NCBI RefSeq assembly: GCF_006228325.1
Contig: NZ_CP040231.1
Span: forward strand, 817,001 to 881,000
Source of the DNA: Streptococcus sp. 1643
GTDB taxonomy: Bacteria > Bacillota > Bacilli > Lactobacillales > Streptococcaceae
Direction of reading: 5' to 3'
DNA: 64,000 nt
The translations under genes were made by a program, and so were the position numbers. Below, piece by piece: positions 55,905-64,000 of the stretch (the first letter of the stretch is position 1; the number at the start of each line of letters is the position of its first letter). The notes under the pieces are model-generated. The model was not told the origin of the DNA. It made no database searches and was given only the letters and a program-made list of their open reading frames with translations.

Positions 55905-58490
55905 ATGAACATTCGCTTCGATTTTAAGAAAGTTCAAATTATTGAGAGCCGTTTAGTTATACTGTTAGCTATTCTCTTTTTGTGTGCTCCTATAAGTCTG
56001 TTAAATGCAGATTCTACTACAGAACCTCAGACAACTCTTCACAAGACAATTACTCCGATATCAGGACAGGATGACAAGTATGAGTTGTCATTGGATATCA
56101 CATCCAAACTGGGAACGGAGACTCAAACGGATCCCTTGGATGTTGTTTTAGTAGCAGACCTCTCAGGAAGTATGAACAAGAGAGATGTTCCTTCTTCTAT
56201 TGGCCGAACAATTACAAGATTGGATGCTTTAAAAAATACCCTTAAAGGAACTCGAAATCGTCAGGGATTAATTGATACGATTTTATCCAATTCAAATAAT
56301 CGGTTATCCATGGTAGGTTTTGGTGGAAAGATTGATAATAAGTTTGCGGAACAAGCATGGAATTCCTACTACCGAAAATGGGAGTGGGGGTATCGGTATT
56401 GGCCGTATGAAGAGAGAACAGCATTTTATGATGGTGTATCCCCATGGGATGATGCGGAAACAATTTTAAATTGGAATAACGATGCTAGTGGTTCAAAGAC
56501 TGCAGTCAGTAATATGAGAATTGCTGGTGGTCAATCAATAGGGACTGAATCAGGAATCGGTACAGGAACCAATATTAGCGCGGGTATTCGTATTGCTAAT
56601 CAATTGATAGATAGTGCAAGACCAAATGCCAAGAAGGTTGTTATTGTTCTATCAGATGGTTTTGCCAATATGTATTACAACGACAGTGGTTATACAGTTT
56701 ATAACTATAATAATCAAGATGGATCAGAAACGGCACCAGATTGGTTCTGGAATAATTTAGATGTATCTATCAATAATCTCGCCTATAGTCTCGCTCCAAA
56801 ACTAGCTGGCTTTTACTCTATTAAGTTTCGTTATTCAAATAATGTCGATAGTATTACCAGTTTGCAGTATTATATCAGGTACCACAATTCTTCTATTCCT
56901 AATGAAATCCTATCCGCAAATAATGAAGACCAGTTACGAGACAGTTTTAAAGATATCACAGATAAGATTTTACCTCTGGGGGTCCACCATGTGACCATCA
57001 AGGATGTTCTTTCTAAGTATGTTCAGTTATTACCTAATGGATCTTCAGATTTTCGTGTCGTTAAAGAGAAAGATGGTAGCAGTGAAACATTAAGCAACGA
57101 GCAAGTAACTTTTGAAACCAAGACAAGCTCAGAAGGATTAGTGGAGGTTACGGCTAATTTTTCTCCTAATTATTCCTTGGAAGATGGCGCTAGATATGTA
57201 CTAAAATTTAAAGTTGCATCTAGTCAAGAAGCTCTAGATGCTATCGCTGGTGATAAAAAATTAGAGGCTGGGGATGCTGAGGGATCCGATGTTAATAAAC
57301 TCTACTCCAATAAAGGAGCTAGTGTCACATATTCTTATGGAATAGGCACCTCTCAAACCAAGATCAAAGATTACTCTGACAAACCAACCTTCAAGCCTTC
57401 AGATCCATTAACGGTTCCAGTGGAAGTTAAGTGGGAAGGTGTTAATGGAAGTAGCACAGTAACAGCTAATCAACCTAAGGCTTTAGATTTTAAATTAATT
57501 CAAAAGAGCAAGAGTGGCGGAACTGACAAGAATGAATATAGGAAAACTAGTGTTGGAGTAAAAGCAGGTGAACTAAGTGAAACTTCCCATTTTGAAAAAG
57601 TAGCTAAGGGTTATCAATATGATCTTATAGCTCCTGATGTTCCCGGTTTTACTAAGGAAGTAAAAAAAGAAGGAACGGACCAATCGCCAACCTTTAAAGT
57701 ATTTTATCGTCAATTACCTAGTTTGACGATAAGAAAGATATTAGTCCCTGAAGATACATCGAATAAGAGTTTTAATATTAACATCGAGCTAACTGATAAA
57801 GAACGAAATCCTATAAATGGTACTTTTGGTGATATCAAAGTTACTAATGGACGTGCACAAATACCATTAACACATAATGCCGAAAAATCTCTAAAATATC
57901 TTCCGTATGGAACACATTACAAGGTTGAAGAAGAAGCGGCATCAACGAATGGTTACCACGTTACATATGAGAATCAAGAGGGTGATCTGAATAAAGACGA
58001 AAGCAGTATTGTCACAAATCACAAGCTTCCAAGTTTATCAGTCACAAAAAAAGTTACAGGCGTATTTGCCAATCTATTAAAATCCTTCAAGATTACCATT
58101 AACATCAGGGATGCTCAGAATAGCCCATTGAATGGAACCTATAATGCAACGGTGAATAATAAAAGAACCTCTCTGCAATTCACGAATGGTCGAGCGTCTA
58201 TTGATCTCAACAAAGACCAAACCATAAAAATTGATGGACTTCCACTCGATAGTCACTATACCGTAGAAGAGGAATCAAACTCTTCGCGTGGATATCAGGT
58301 TTCTTATGAAAATCAAGAAGGCAAGCTGGATGGGGATAAGTCCGCGACAGTCACGAATAATAAGAATAGTGTACCTGAAACCGGAGTTGACTTCCTCAGC
58401 AGTACACTCATGTTAGGAATAATCCTTCCTCTAGGAGGAATCTTCTTTACAATCCTACTCGGATATCTAGTGGTACATAGGAGAAAATAA
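55905..58490 (+). CDS. pitA: PitA, PI-2 pilus ancillary protein with von Willebrand A domain
   Basis: An 861-residue surface adhesin. A signal peptide (to about residue 36) is followed by a VWA domain with the MIDAS DxSxS at D85-S87-S89 (VVLVADLSGSMN). CnaB-type domains come next, with E-box-like YKVEEEA and YTVEEES. The C-terminal sorting signal has VPETG (823-827), a hydrophobic stretch and HRRK. In pneumococcal PI-2 the homologue is often reported as disrupted; here it is complete. It would sit at the pilus tip or base, attached by the sortases encoded downstream. AAGGAG precedes the ATG, and the stop overlaps sipA by one base. Confidence 0.92.
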   Translation: MNIRFDFKKVQIIESRLVILLAILFLCAPISLLNADSTTEPQTTLHKTITPISGQDDKYELSLDITSKLGTETQTDPLDVVLVADLSGSMNKRDVPSSIGRTITRLDALKNTLKGTRNRQGLIDTILSNSNNRLSMVGFGGKIDNKFAEQAWNSYYRKWEWGYRYWPYEERTAFYDGVSPWDDAETILNWNNDASGSKTAVSNMRIAGGQSIGTESGIGTGTNISAGIRIANQLIDSARPNAKKVVIVLSDGFANMYYNDSGYTVYNYNNQDGSETAPDWFWNNLDVSINNLAYSLAPKLAGFYSIKFRYSNNVDSITSLQYYIRYHNSSIPNEILSANNEDQLRDSFKDITDKILPLGVHHVTIKDVLSKYVQLLPNGSSDFRVVKEKDGSSETLSNEQVTFETKTSSEGLVEVTANFSPNYSLEDGARYVLKFKVASSQEALDAIAGDKKLEAGDAEGSDVNKLYSNKGASVTYSYGIGTSQTKIKDYSDKPTFKPSDPLTVPVEVKWEGVNGSSTVTANQPKALDFKLIQKSKSGGTDKNEYRKTSVGVKAGELSETSHFEKVAKGYQYDLIAPDVPGFTKEVKKEGTDQSPTFKVFYRQLPSLTIRKILVPEDTSNKSFNINIELTDKERNPINGTFGDIKVTNGRAQIPLTHNAEKSLKYLPYGTHYKVEEEAASTNGYHVTYENQEGDLNKDESSIVTNHKLPSLSVTKKVTGVFANLLKSFKITINIRDAQNSPLNGTYNATVNNKRTSLQFTNGRASIDLNKDQTIKIDGLPLDSHYTVEEESNSSRGYQVSYENQEGKLDGDKSATVTNNKNSVPETGVDFLSSTLMLGIILPLGGIFFTILLGYLVVHRRK

Positions 58491-59041
58491 TGCTACTTAA
58501 AAAGAAACATAAGAAAACAGTAACACAAGTCAATTGGGATAAGTCTCCGCCGAGTGTATGGGGAGATATCCTCTACTTAGTCAGTAAGCTTCTGATGGTT
58601 GGGTTTGTACTGGCCACCCTTTACTTTTTTGTCTTTGGACTATTGAGATACAATGACGATGGCATGAAGCCAGCCTTAAAAGATGGCGACTTGGTTGTCT
58701 ACTATAGGTTGGATAAACGTTATTCGATTGGTGATCTGCTCGTCTATAGTTATAAGGGCAAGGAAAGAGTGGCGCGTGTCATAGCAACCGAAGGAAGTAC
58801 GATCGATATAAACGAAAATGGTCTCATCATCAATGGTTCTCCTCAACAAGAGCAGGATATCTACAAAGAAACGCTGCTCTATAAGGAAGGGGCTACCTTC
58901 CCAATGAAAGTTCCAGCAGGACAACTCTTTGTCCTCGGAGACAATCGAACAACGGCTGTAGATAGTCGTGCTTTTGGAACCATTCCTATACAGGATACCC
59001 ATGGCAAGGTGGTAACAGTCCTAAGGCGACGGGGCTTTTGA
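58490..59041 (+). CDS. sipA: SipA, signal-peptidase-like pilus assembly factor
   Basis: A 183-residue type I signal peptidase homologue with one N-terminal membrane helix (about residues 27-52). Both catalytic positions are lost. The usual Ser-Met pair is G58-M59 in NDDGMKPAL, and the usual Lys-Arg-Val-Ile is A95-R-V-I. The structural motif GDNR and its follow-on are kept. This matches pilus-locus SipA proteins, described as inactive peptidases needed for pilus polymerisation, so a chaperone role is expected. It is translationally coupled to pitA and ends 45 bp before pitB. Confidence 0.9.
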   Translation: MLLKKKHKKTVTQVNWDKSPPSVWGDILYLVSKLLMVGFVLATLYFFVFGLLRYNDDGMKPALKDGDLVVYYRLDKRYSIGDLLVYSYKGKERVARVIATEGSTIDINENGLIINGSPQQEQDIYKETLLYKEGATFPMKVPAGQLFVLGDNRTTAVDSRAFGTIPIQDTHGKVVTVLRRRGF

Positions 59042-59085
59042 TGATAATTTATGAAAAAAGAAATTTAAAAATAAAAGGAATAATC

Positions 59086-60300
59086 ATGAAAAAAACATTT
59101 TTGAAAAAATTAGTTACTGCAAGTATTGCAGCTGTAACCGCCTTGTCGGTCTTTAGAGGAGTGCCAACATTTGCGGATACAAATGATGATAATCTCGCAA
59201 CAGCTAGAGCAACAGGAGAAAGTGATGCTAAAGTTGCTATAAATAAAACTTTAAAAATTGCCGAAGGAATTACTACACCTAATGCAACTTTTACATTTAC
59301 ATTCACACCTCAAACTGGAACATCATCTAATGGGGCACCATATGAAACTGGAACGAATATTCCAGATCAGAGTGTAACTTTTCGTTCGTCAGATGTCTTG
59401 AAACCGAATGAAGATAGTATAAAAAAAGACACAACTAATATTTTTTATTCTGTTAGATATAATCATGCTGGTGAATATGTTTATAGAGTTGCAGAAAAGA
59501 ATGATGGTTGGCATGCGATTTCCAAAAATGGTACCCCTATTGATTATATGACTTATGATACGCGTACATACGACATGCACGTTATTGTAAAGAATAAGAG
59601 TCGTGAGAATGGGACTTACATTTCATCTGTGTATTTTAAAGAAACCAGTAATACTAATGGCGCAAAAGTAAAACCTTCTACAGGCTCTGAAACATATAAA
59701 TATGATTTATTTAGTAACATCTATCGAAAAGATGCTGGAAAAATTACGGACCCCAATGATCCAAAACCAAATAATCCAGATCAAGCTAACATAGATCCAA
59801 CAGCAAATTCATTAGTTATTAAAAAAGTTGTGTCAGGATCAAGTGCTGATAAGACTAAAAATTTCACTTTCAAACTTACTTTTAAAAAAGCGTCGACTGA
59901 AGAAGCAAGTTCAATTAATGGTAGTATTGATGGAGTTTCCAAAACTTTTGAATATGATAGAGAAACTACAATTACTTTAAGACATAATCAAACTCTTGTA
60001 TTTAAAAAAATTCCAGCTGGTACAAAATATAAATTAGTTGAAGTTAGTTCTCAGGGATATACTGCATCATCAGAACTCAAATCAAATGGTTTAATTAGAA
60101 CACAGAATGGAACAAAATCACAAGATTTTACACAAGAAAACATCCTTATTGGTGAAAAACCAAACGATAACACTATCACAAATAGCTTACCAGACGTTAC
60201 CCCTACTGGTCTCTTGATTGATAACCTTCCTTTCATCTTGATGATTGGTCTTGGTTTGGCTGGATTTGTTGTTTTGTCTAAAAAACGCAGACAAGCTTAG
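59086..60300 (+). CDS. pitB: PitB, PI-2 pilus backbone pilin
   Basis: A 404-residue major pilin. A signal peptide (MKKTFLKKLVTASIAAVTAL to about 33) is followed by two Cna-like domains with Glu-containing E-box regions (YRVAEKN, YKLVEVSS). The sorting signal VTPTG (371-375) comes next, then a hydrophobic helix and KKRRQA. The non-canonical VTPTG matches PI-2 backbone pilins. ATG 59086 has AAAAGGAA upstream; the longer in-frame start inside the sipA end is rejected. Sortases polymerise it by isopeptide bonds. Confidence 0.93.
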   Translation: MKKTFLKKLVTASIAAVTALSVFRGVPTFADTNDDNLATARATGESDAKVAINKTLKIAEGITTPNATFTFTFTPQTGTSSNGAPYETGTNIPDQSVTFRSSDVLKPNEDSIKKDTTNIFYSVRYNHAGEYVYRVAEKNDGWHAISKNGTPIDYMTYDTRTYDMHVIVKNKSRENGTYISSVYFKETSNTNGAKVKPSTGSETYKYDLFSNIYRKDAGKITDPNDPKPNNPDQANIDPTANSLVIKKVVSGSSADKTKNFTFKLTFKKASTEEASSINGSIDGVSKTFEYDRETTITLRHNQTLVFKKIPAGTKYKLVEVSSQGYTASSELKSNGLIRTQNGTKSQDFTQENILIGEKPNDNTITNSLPDVTPTGLLIDNLPFILMIGLGLAGFVVLSKKRRQA

Positions 60301-60316
60301 GCAACTGGTTTGAATT

Positions 60317-61318
60317 ATGAAAATCAAGCGTGAGAAACCAAAAAGGAGTTTGTCTAGGCGTCTGGTCCTTGCTGTAGATGCATTGATGAATCATATCCTG
60401 CTCCTCTTGGCTGCCTTAGTCTTTCTCTTTGGTTTCTACGCCCTTTGGGATGCCAATCAGGTTTATTCTCAGGCTTCATCAAGTGAGTATGAGGCTTATA
60501 GACCTGTTAGTACCAGTGAGAAGGATGAGCTTGCTAGTTTTTCTGGCTTTCACAAGCTACAGCAAGTCAATCCAGAGGTTCTCGGTTGGATCAATGTCTA
60601 TGGCACCAATATCGACTATCCCTTAGTCCAAGCCAAAGACAATGAAAAATACCTGAACAAGGATTCCAAGGGAGAATTTGCAGCTACAGGGGCTATTTTC
60701 CTTGAGGCTCGAAATGAATCCAAGTTCGAAGACTTTAATACCATCATCTACGGTCACCATGTAGAAAATGGGGTTATGTTTGGAGATGTAGCAAAGTTTT
60801 CTGATAAGGAATTTTTTGACCAGCATCGCTACGGCAGTATTTACTATAATGGCGTTGAAAAAGGTCTTGAAATCTTTGAAATGCTCGAGGTGGACGCCTA
60901 TGACTTTAACATCTACGATCCAGGTATTAATGGGGATGATCGGCGCCAAGAATATATCGATCACTTACTCTCGGTTGCCATTCACAAACGAGACATTACA
61001 CTGGGGCCAAATGACCATATCATCCTTCTCAGTACCTGTTTCCTAGACGTAACAAATGGGAGACATATCGTAGTTGCCAAGATTACGGATACGGTTCCAA
61101 AGAACACCTTCCATACGAAAAAATCAAAACCATTCCCATACAGTGTCTTTGATGATTCGTCGCTCGGACGATTTCTCTCATCGATTCCTTTGTGGATATG
61201 GTACATCATCTTGTTTATCTTGCTCTTGCTATTGATCTTCTTGCTCATCATCCTCTACTTGATCTTGCGTCGTAGAAGAGAAGCAAAGGAAGAAGGAGCA
61301 GATACCATTACTGACTAA
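60317..61318 (+). CDS. srtG1: SrtG1, pilus sortase
   Basis: A 333-residue membrane sortase with an N-terminal hydrophobic segment (about 22-45), the catalytic His in IIYGHHV, the catalytic C241 in LLSTCFLD, Arg in NGRHIV, and a second C-terminal membrane helix (about 290-315). In PI-2 SrtG1 polymerises the PitB backbone. It follows pitB by 16 bp; a terminator-like hairpin separates it from srtG2. Confidence 0.92.
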   Translation: MKIKREKPKRSLSRRLVLAVDALMNHILLLLAALVFLFGFYALWDANQVYSQASSSEYEAYRPVSTSEKDELASFSGFHKLQQVNPEVLGWINVYGTNIDYPLVQAKDNEKYLNKDSKGEFAATGAIFLEARNESKFEDFNTIIYGHHVENGVMFGDVAKFSDKEFFDQHRYGSIYYNGVEKGLEIFEMLEVDAYDFNIYDPGINGDDRRQEYIDHLLSVAIHKRDITLGPNDHIILLSTCFLDVTNGRHIVVAKITDTVPKNTFHTKKSKPFPYSVFDDSSLGRFLSSIPLWIWYIILFILLLLLIFLLIILYLILRRRREAKEEGADTITD

Positions 61319-61324
61319 ACTACC

Positions 61325-61368
61325 AATAAAAGAGAAAGGGACAGCCTCTCTTGCTCTTTTATTTTCAA
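61325..61368 (+). terminator. Hairpin between srtG1 and srtG2
   Basis: AATAAAAGAG pairs with CTCTTTTATT, closed by a further AG-rich/CTC-rich inner pair. Followed by TTC only, it may attenuate rather than fully stop transcription into srtG2. Confidence 0.65.
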
Positions 61369-61393
61369 GGCTAGAAAGGAGAAAGAAGGAAAT

Positions 61394-62266
61394 ATGAAAA
61401 CAAATACGAGTCGCAAAATTATAAAGGTCATTCTCTCCCTCTTTCTAGCTTTTTTCTGCCTTTTTACAGCTGATAGAGCTCTTGCGAGCGACTACGATCA
61501 TTATAATCCCATTGAAAAGGATGCCAGCAGTACGGGCTTTGAAACCTTGCAGCATCTCAACAAGGATGTTTGTGGTTGGATTAGCCTCGATGGGACCAAG
61601 GTAGACTATCCCCTCTTGCAGAGTCAGGACAATGTCAAATACCTTGACCGAAATGCCTTTGGTGATTATACTGTGTCAGGTTCTATATTCCTAGACTATC
61701 GTTTCAATCCCAACTTTACTGACTTTAACACCATCATCTATGGTCACTCCATGGCTTCTGGAGCTATGTTTGGGGAGATCCAAAAATTTGCGGATCAAGA
61801 TTTTTTTGAAAAGCATCGCTATGGCTCTATCTACTACAATGGTCGAGAACGTGGTCTGGAGATTTTTGGGATTTTAGAAGTGGATGCCTATGACACGGAG
61901 ATTTACCGAACTTTGAGTTCCAACGATGAGGAACACCAGGCCTACTATCAATATCTGCTAAGTAAAGCCAAGTACAAGCGAGATGTCTCCTTGACCTCAA
62001 CGGACAAGATTGTTTTGTTAAGCACCTGTTTCCTTAATATTACCAACGGAAGACATATCCTCTTAGCTAAAATAACGGATGCACCAGTAAAAGCAGCCCA
62101 GGATAAAAGTGGGGAAGCAGTAGGAACACGGTATTTCGATCAAGGGATTCCAACGCATTGGATTTATATCCTTGCCTTTCTTCTCCTGATTATCGTTATT
62201 TTACTCCTTGTCGTTATCATCCTAATCATAAGGCGAGATAGAAAGACAAAAGAACAAAAGAAATAG
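61394..62266 (+). CDS. srtG2: SrtG2, second pilus sortase
   Basis: A 290-residue sortase with a signal/anchor segment (about 10-30), the catalytic His in IIYGHSM, C212 in LLSTCFLN, Arg in NGRHIL and a C-terminal membrane helix. It is a clear paralogue of srtG1 (matching YDTEIY, STCFLNITNGRHILLAKIT regions). The role of SrtG2 in PI-2 is less clear than that of SrtG1; ancillary attachment is a possibility. GAAAGGAG precedes the ATG by some bases. Confidence 0.9.
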   Translation: MKTNTSRKIIKVILSLFLAFFCLFTADRALASDYDHYNPIEKDASSTGFETLQHLNKDVCGWISLDGTKVDYPLLQSQDNVKYLDRNAFGDYTVSGSIFLDYRFNPNFTDFNTIIYGHSMASGAMFGEIQKFADQDFFEKHRYGSIYYNGRERGLEIFGILEVDAYDTEIYRTLSSNDEEHQAYYQYLLSKAKYKRDVSLTSTDKIVLLSTCFLNITNGRHILLAKITDAPVKAAQDKSGEAVGTRYFDQGIPTHWIYILAFLLLIIVILLLVVIILIIRRDRKTKEQKK

Positions 62267-62297
62267 TAGACGTCGGAAGCGTTTACTATTTTTTTCT
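62262..62297 (+). terminator. Terminator of the pilus operon
   Basis: An 11-bp stem (62262-62272 with 62280-62290, one G-U) overlaps the srtG2 stop codon and ends in seven T. Confidence 0.88.
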
Positions 62298-62343
62298 TTC
62301 ATGATAGAATAGATAGTGAAAATAATATCATAAGGATGATAAC

Positions 62344-63438
62344 ATGAAAAAAGCTATATTAATGATGACCTTTGGATCTCCAGAGGAGATTAGTTTTGAA
62401 GGAGTAGCAGAATTTTTTACAAATATTCGTCGTGGTGTTAGACCTCAAGACCACGAGATTCAGACCCTCTATGACAACTACGTCCTTATCGGTGGGACGC
62501 CCTTGCAACAGATTACAAGGGAAGAAGTTGCTTTAGTAAGAGAAAGCTTAGGGGAGGAGTACGGTATCTACTTTGCCAATAAGTTTTCCCGTCCCTTTAT
62601 CCCAGATGTGATCAAGCAGATGGAGTCTGATGGTATTGAAGAATGTATTTGTTTGATTTTGGAACCTCATTATTCTTTTTACTCAGTCATGGGGTATGAA
62701 AAGTTTTTGGAAAGCCAGCAGATCCGATTTTTAGTTATTAAGGACTGGTATCAGCAACAGCCTTTGCTGGACTTCTGGACAGATGAGATTAGAAAAATTT
62801 TACGAAACCATGTGGGAGAAGAATCTTTCAAGGTAATCTTTTCAGCTCACAGTGTTCCCATTTTAGCCTTGGATTATGGAGATCCTTATATCGATCAGAT
62901 TTTCGATAATAGCAAGCTCATTGCTGAACAAATCGGCCTAACAGCCGACCAGTATACCAATACTTGGCAGAGCGAAAGCGATATTGGAATTCCTTGGATC
63001 AAGCCAGATGTCTTAGAATATTTACGAGAACAAAAGCAACATCCAGAGCATTATATTTTTGTCCCGATTAGTTTTATCAGTGAGCACATCGAAGTCCTTT
63101 TTGATAATGATGTGGAATGTTATGAGTTGTGTCAAGAATTAGGTGTCACCTACCATCGTCCACCTATGCCCAATACGGATAGCCGTTTAATTGACGCTTT
63201 AGTTGCTACTGTAAGAGCCAATGAACACAAAGAATTTAAAGCTTTTCTCCCAGAAGAAGAAACCTTTGATGAGTTAGCACCTTCAGCAACTACAAAGGAC
63301 ATCATGGAGGAGACAAACGACCTTCAGATGCCAGAATTTGTCAAAAAACTCATTGAGAAAAAAGGCCGTGAAAATGTCAAGATGCCTTACTTAATTAAGA
63401 AAATGCTCGAAAAAGCTGGGAAGTTACCAAAAGAGTAA
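62344..63438 (+). CDS. hemH: Ferrochelatase HemH (coproporphyrin/protoporphyrin type)
   Basis: A 364-residue ferrochelatase: N-terminal MTFGSPEEI, active-site His in IFSAHSVPI and acidic metal-route residues in [18 protein letters not shown]. It inserts iron into porphyrin. No other haem-biosynthesis gene is in the window, so it probably acts on acquired porphyrin. In pneumococcus it marks the right flank of PI-2. ATG 62344 follows ATAAGGAT; a TGATAGAAT extended -10 lies just upstream. Confidence 0.93.
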   Translation: MKKAILMMTFGSPEEISFEGVAEFFTNIRRGVRPQDHEIQTLYDNYVLIGGTPLQQITREEVALVRESLGEEYGIYFANKFSRPFIPDVIKQMESDGIEECICLILEPHYSFYSVMGYEKFLESQQIRFLVIKDWYQQQPLLDFWTDEIRKILRNHVGEESFKVIFSAHSVPILALDYGDPYIDQIFDNSKLIAEQIGLTADQYTNTWQSESDIGIPWIKPDVLEYLREQKQHPEHYIFVPISFISEHIEVLFDNDVECYELCQELGVTYHRPPMPNTDSRLIDALVATVRANEHKEFKAFLPEEETFDELAPSATTKDIMEETNDLQMPEFVKKLIEKKGRENVKMPYLIKKMLEKAGKLPKE

Positions 63439-63444
63439 AGAAAA

Positions 63445-63473
63445 AAAGGATTTAGCTTTAAGCTAAATCCTTT
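63445..63473. terminator. Bidirectional terminator between hemH and mscL
   Basis: AAAGGATTTAGCT and AGCTAAATCCTTT arms form a 13-bp stem with a 3-nt loop, in a poly-A/poly-T setting between convergent genes. Confidence 0.88.
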
Positions 63474-63480
63474 ATCTGTT

Positions 63481-63867
63481 TTATTTTTTCTCAAGAAGAG
63501 CTTTGATTTCTTGAAGAACTTCAAGTTCAGTTGGAGCAGCAGGTGCTTCCTCAACCACTTCCTCTTTCTTGCGAAGGTTTTGCGCTTTTTCCATAGCTTT
63601 AATAACGAAGAAAAGCACAGTACCTACAACGAGAAAGTTGATAATAGCACTCAAGAATTTACCATATGTAACACCATTCCATGCAAGCTCAGCGATGTTT
63701 TGTACTTTCGCAGCTTCCAAAGCTGGGTTCAATAGAAGTGGAGTGATGATATCGTTAACAAATGAAGTAACGATAGCACCAAATGCAGAGGCAATGATCA
63801 CACCGACAGCGAGGTCAACGACATTACCACGAAGCAAGAATTCTTTAAGATCCTTTAACATTTTCAT
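63481..63867 (-). CDS. mscL: Large-conductance mechanosensitive channel MscL
   Basis: A 128-residue channel subunit with the conserved N-terminus (FLLRGNVVDLAVGVIIASAFG, pore helix 1), a second membrane helix (about residues 66-86) and a charged C-terminal helix. It opens under membrane tension to release solutes on hypo-osmotic shock. The GGAA-type ribosome site lies just upstream of the ATG. Confidence 0.96.
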   Translation of the reverse strand: MKMLKDLKEFLLRGNVVDLAVGVIIASAFGAIVTSFVNDIITPLLLNPALEAAKVQNIAELAWNGVTYGKFLSAIINFLVVGTVLFFVIKAMEKAQNLRKKEEVVEEAPAAPTELEVLQEIKALLEKK

Positions 63868-63893
63868 AAATTCCTTTCCTAATTTTCTAATTT

Positions 63894-63922
63894 ATTATAT
63901 CCTAAATTGTGACAAAAAGCAA
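63894..63922 (-). promoter_or_regulatory. mscL promoter
   Basis: On the minus strand, TTGCTT (63922-63917), a 17-bp spacer and TATAAT (63899-63894), 27 bp before the start codon. Confidence 0.72.
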
Positions 63923-63950
63923 CTTGAACGCTCAAAGTGGTCAGTTGCTC
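63912..63950 (-). terminator. Terminator of a gene beyond the right edge
   Basis: AGCAACT/AGTTGCT arms (7 bp), an 18-nt loop, then TTTTT on the minus strand. It would end transcription of a minus-strand gene starting outside the window, and it overlaps the mscL -35. Confidence 0.6.
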
Positions 63951-64000
63951 CCTTTAAAAATATAGATTTTACTGAAAATATAGTTTAAAATGATGATCAA

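Overview
The window is chromosomal DNA of a mitis-group Streptococcus (S. mitis / S. oralis / S. pneumoniae cluster). Evidence is low-GC Gram-positive composition plus marker loci typical of that group: macP and rocS, a tarIJ-licABC choline/teichoic-acid operon, polyhistidine-triad (pht) genes beside adcAII, a PI-2 type pilus islet between pepT and hemH, and a lac/tagatose locus. The species cannot be fixed from the window. No rRNA, tRNA or CRISPR array was seen.

Layout. 1-6016: glmU (5' end outside the window), Nudix hydrolase, macP, mtnN, rocS, a DnaQ-like exonuclease and a membrane glycerophosphodiesterase. 6017-6316: ebfC on the minus strand. 6297-16380: a 10.1-kb integrated element inserted exactly at the start codon of ebfC and bounded by a 20-bp direct repeat. 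Its minus-strand backbone is tyrosine integrase, DUF3173-like protein, HUH/helicase Rep, FtsK/TcpA-like ATPase and two small proteins. Its plus-strand cargo is an unknown AT-rich gene and a BcgI-like restriction-modification system. 16381-21208: efeO-efeB-efeU iron uptake with tatC-tatA. 21209-25762: a CiaR-type promoter and tarI-tarJ-licA-licB-licC. 25763-38033: galactitol-family PTS (gatABC), lacX, lacABCD, lacT-lacFEG and lacR. 38049-41790: nrdHE and nrdF (class Ib ribonucleotide reductase) with an NrdR box. 42022-44062: ptsHI. 44063-54325: zinc-regulated pht1, a nonsense-interrupted phtD, and adcAII-phtE, each transcription unit carrying AdcR-type operators. 54323-62297: pepT and the pilus islet pitA-sipA-pitB-srtG1-srtG2. 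62298-64000: hemH and mscL.

The most unusual signal is in the element cargo. The restriction-methylation subunit ends at TAG directly after an in-phase GGGAAAA heptamer. Five bases further on lies an 11- to 12-bp stem-loop, and the specificity subunit is open in the -1 frame with no usable start codon upstream of its conserved beginning. This looks like a programmed -1 frameshift that would make both a free RM subunit and an RM-S fusion. The S gene also carries three back-to-back perfect hairpins in its central linker. A one-base deletion, natural or from sequencing, is the main alternative.

Working together: the lac block couples PTS import of lactose/galactose to the tagatose-6-phosphate pathway, under LacR, LacT antitermination and probably CcpA. 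The lic block makes CDP-ribitol and CDP-choline for teichoic acids. The efe/tat block exports a haem peroxidase and imports iron. The pht/adcAII block scavenges zinc. ptsHI supplies phosphate to all the PTS permeases.
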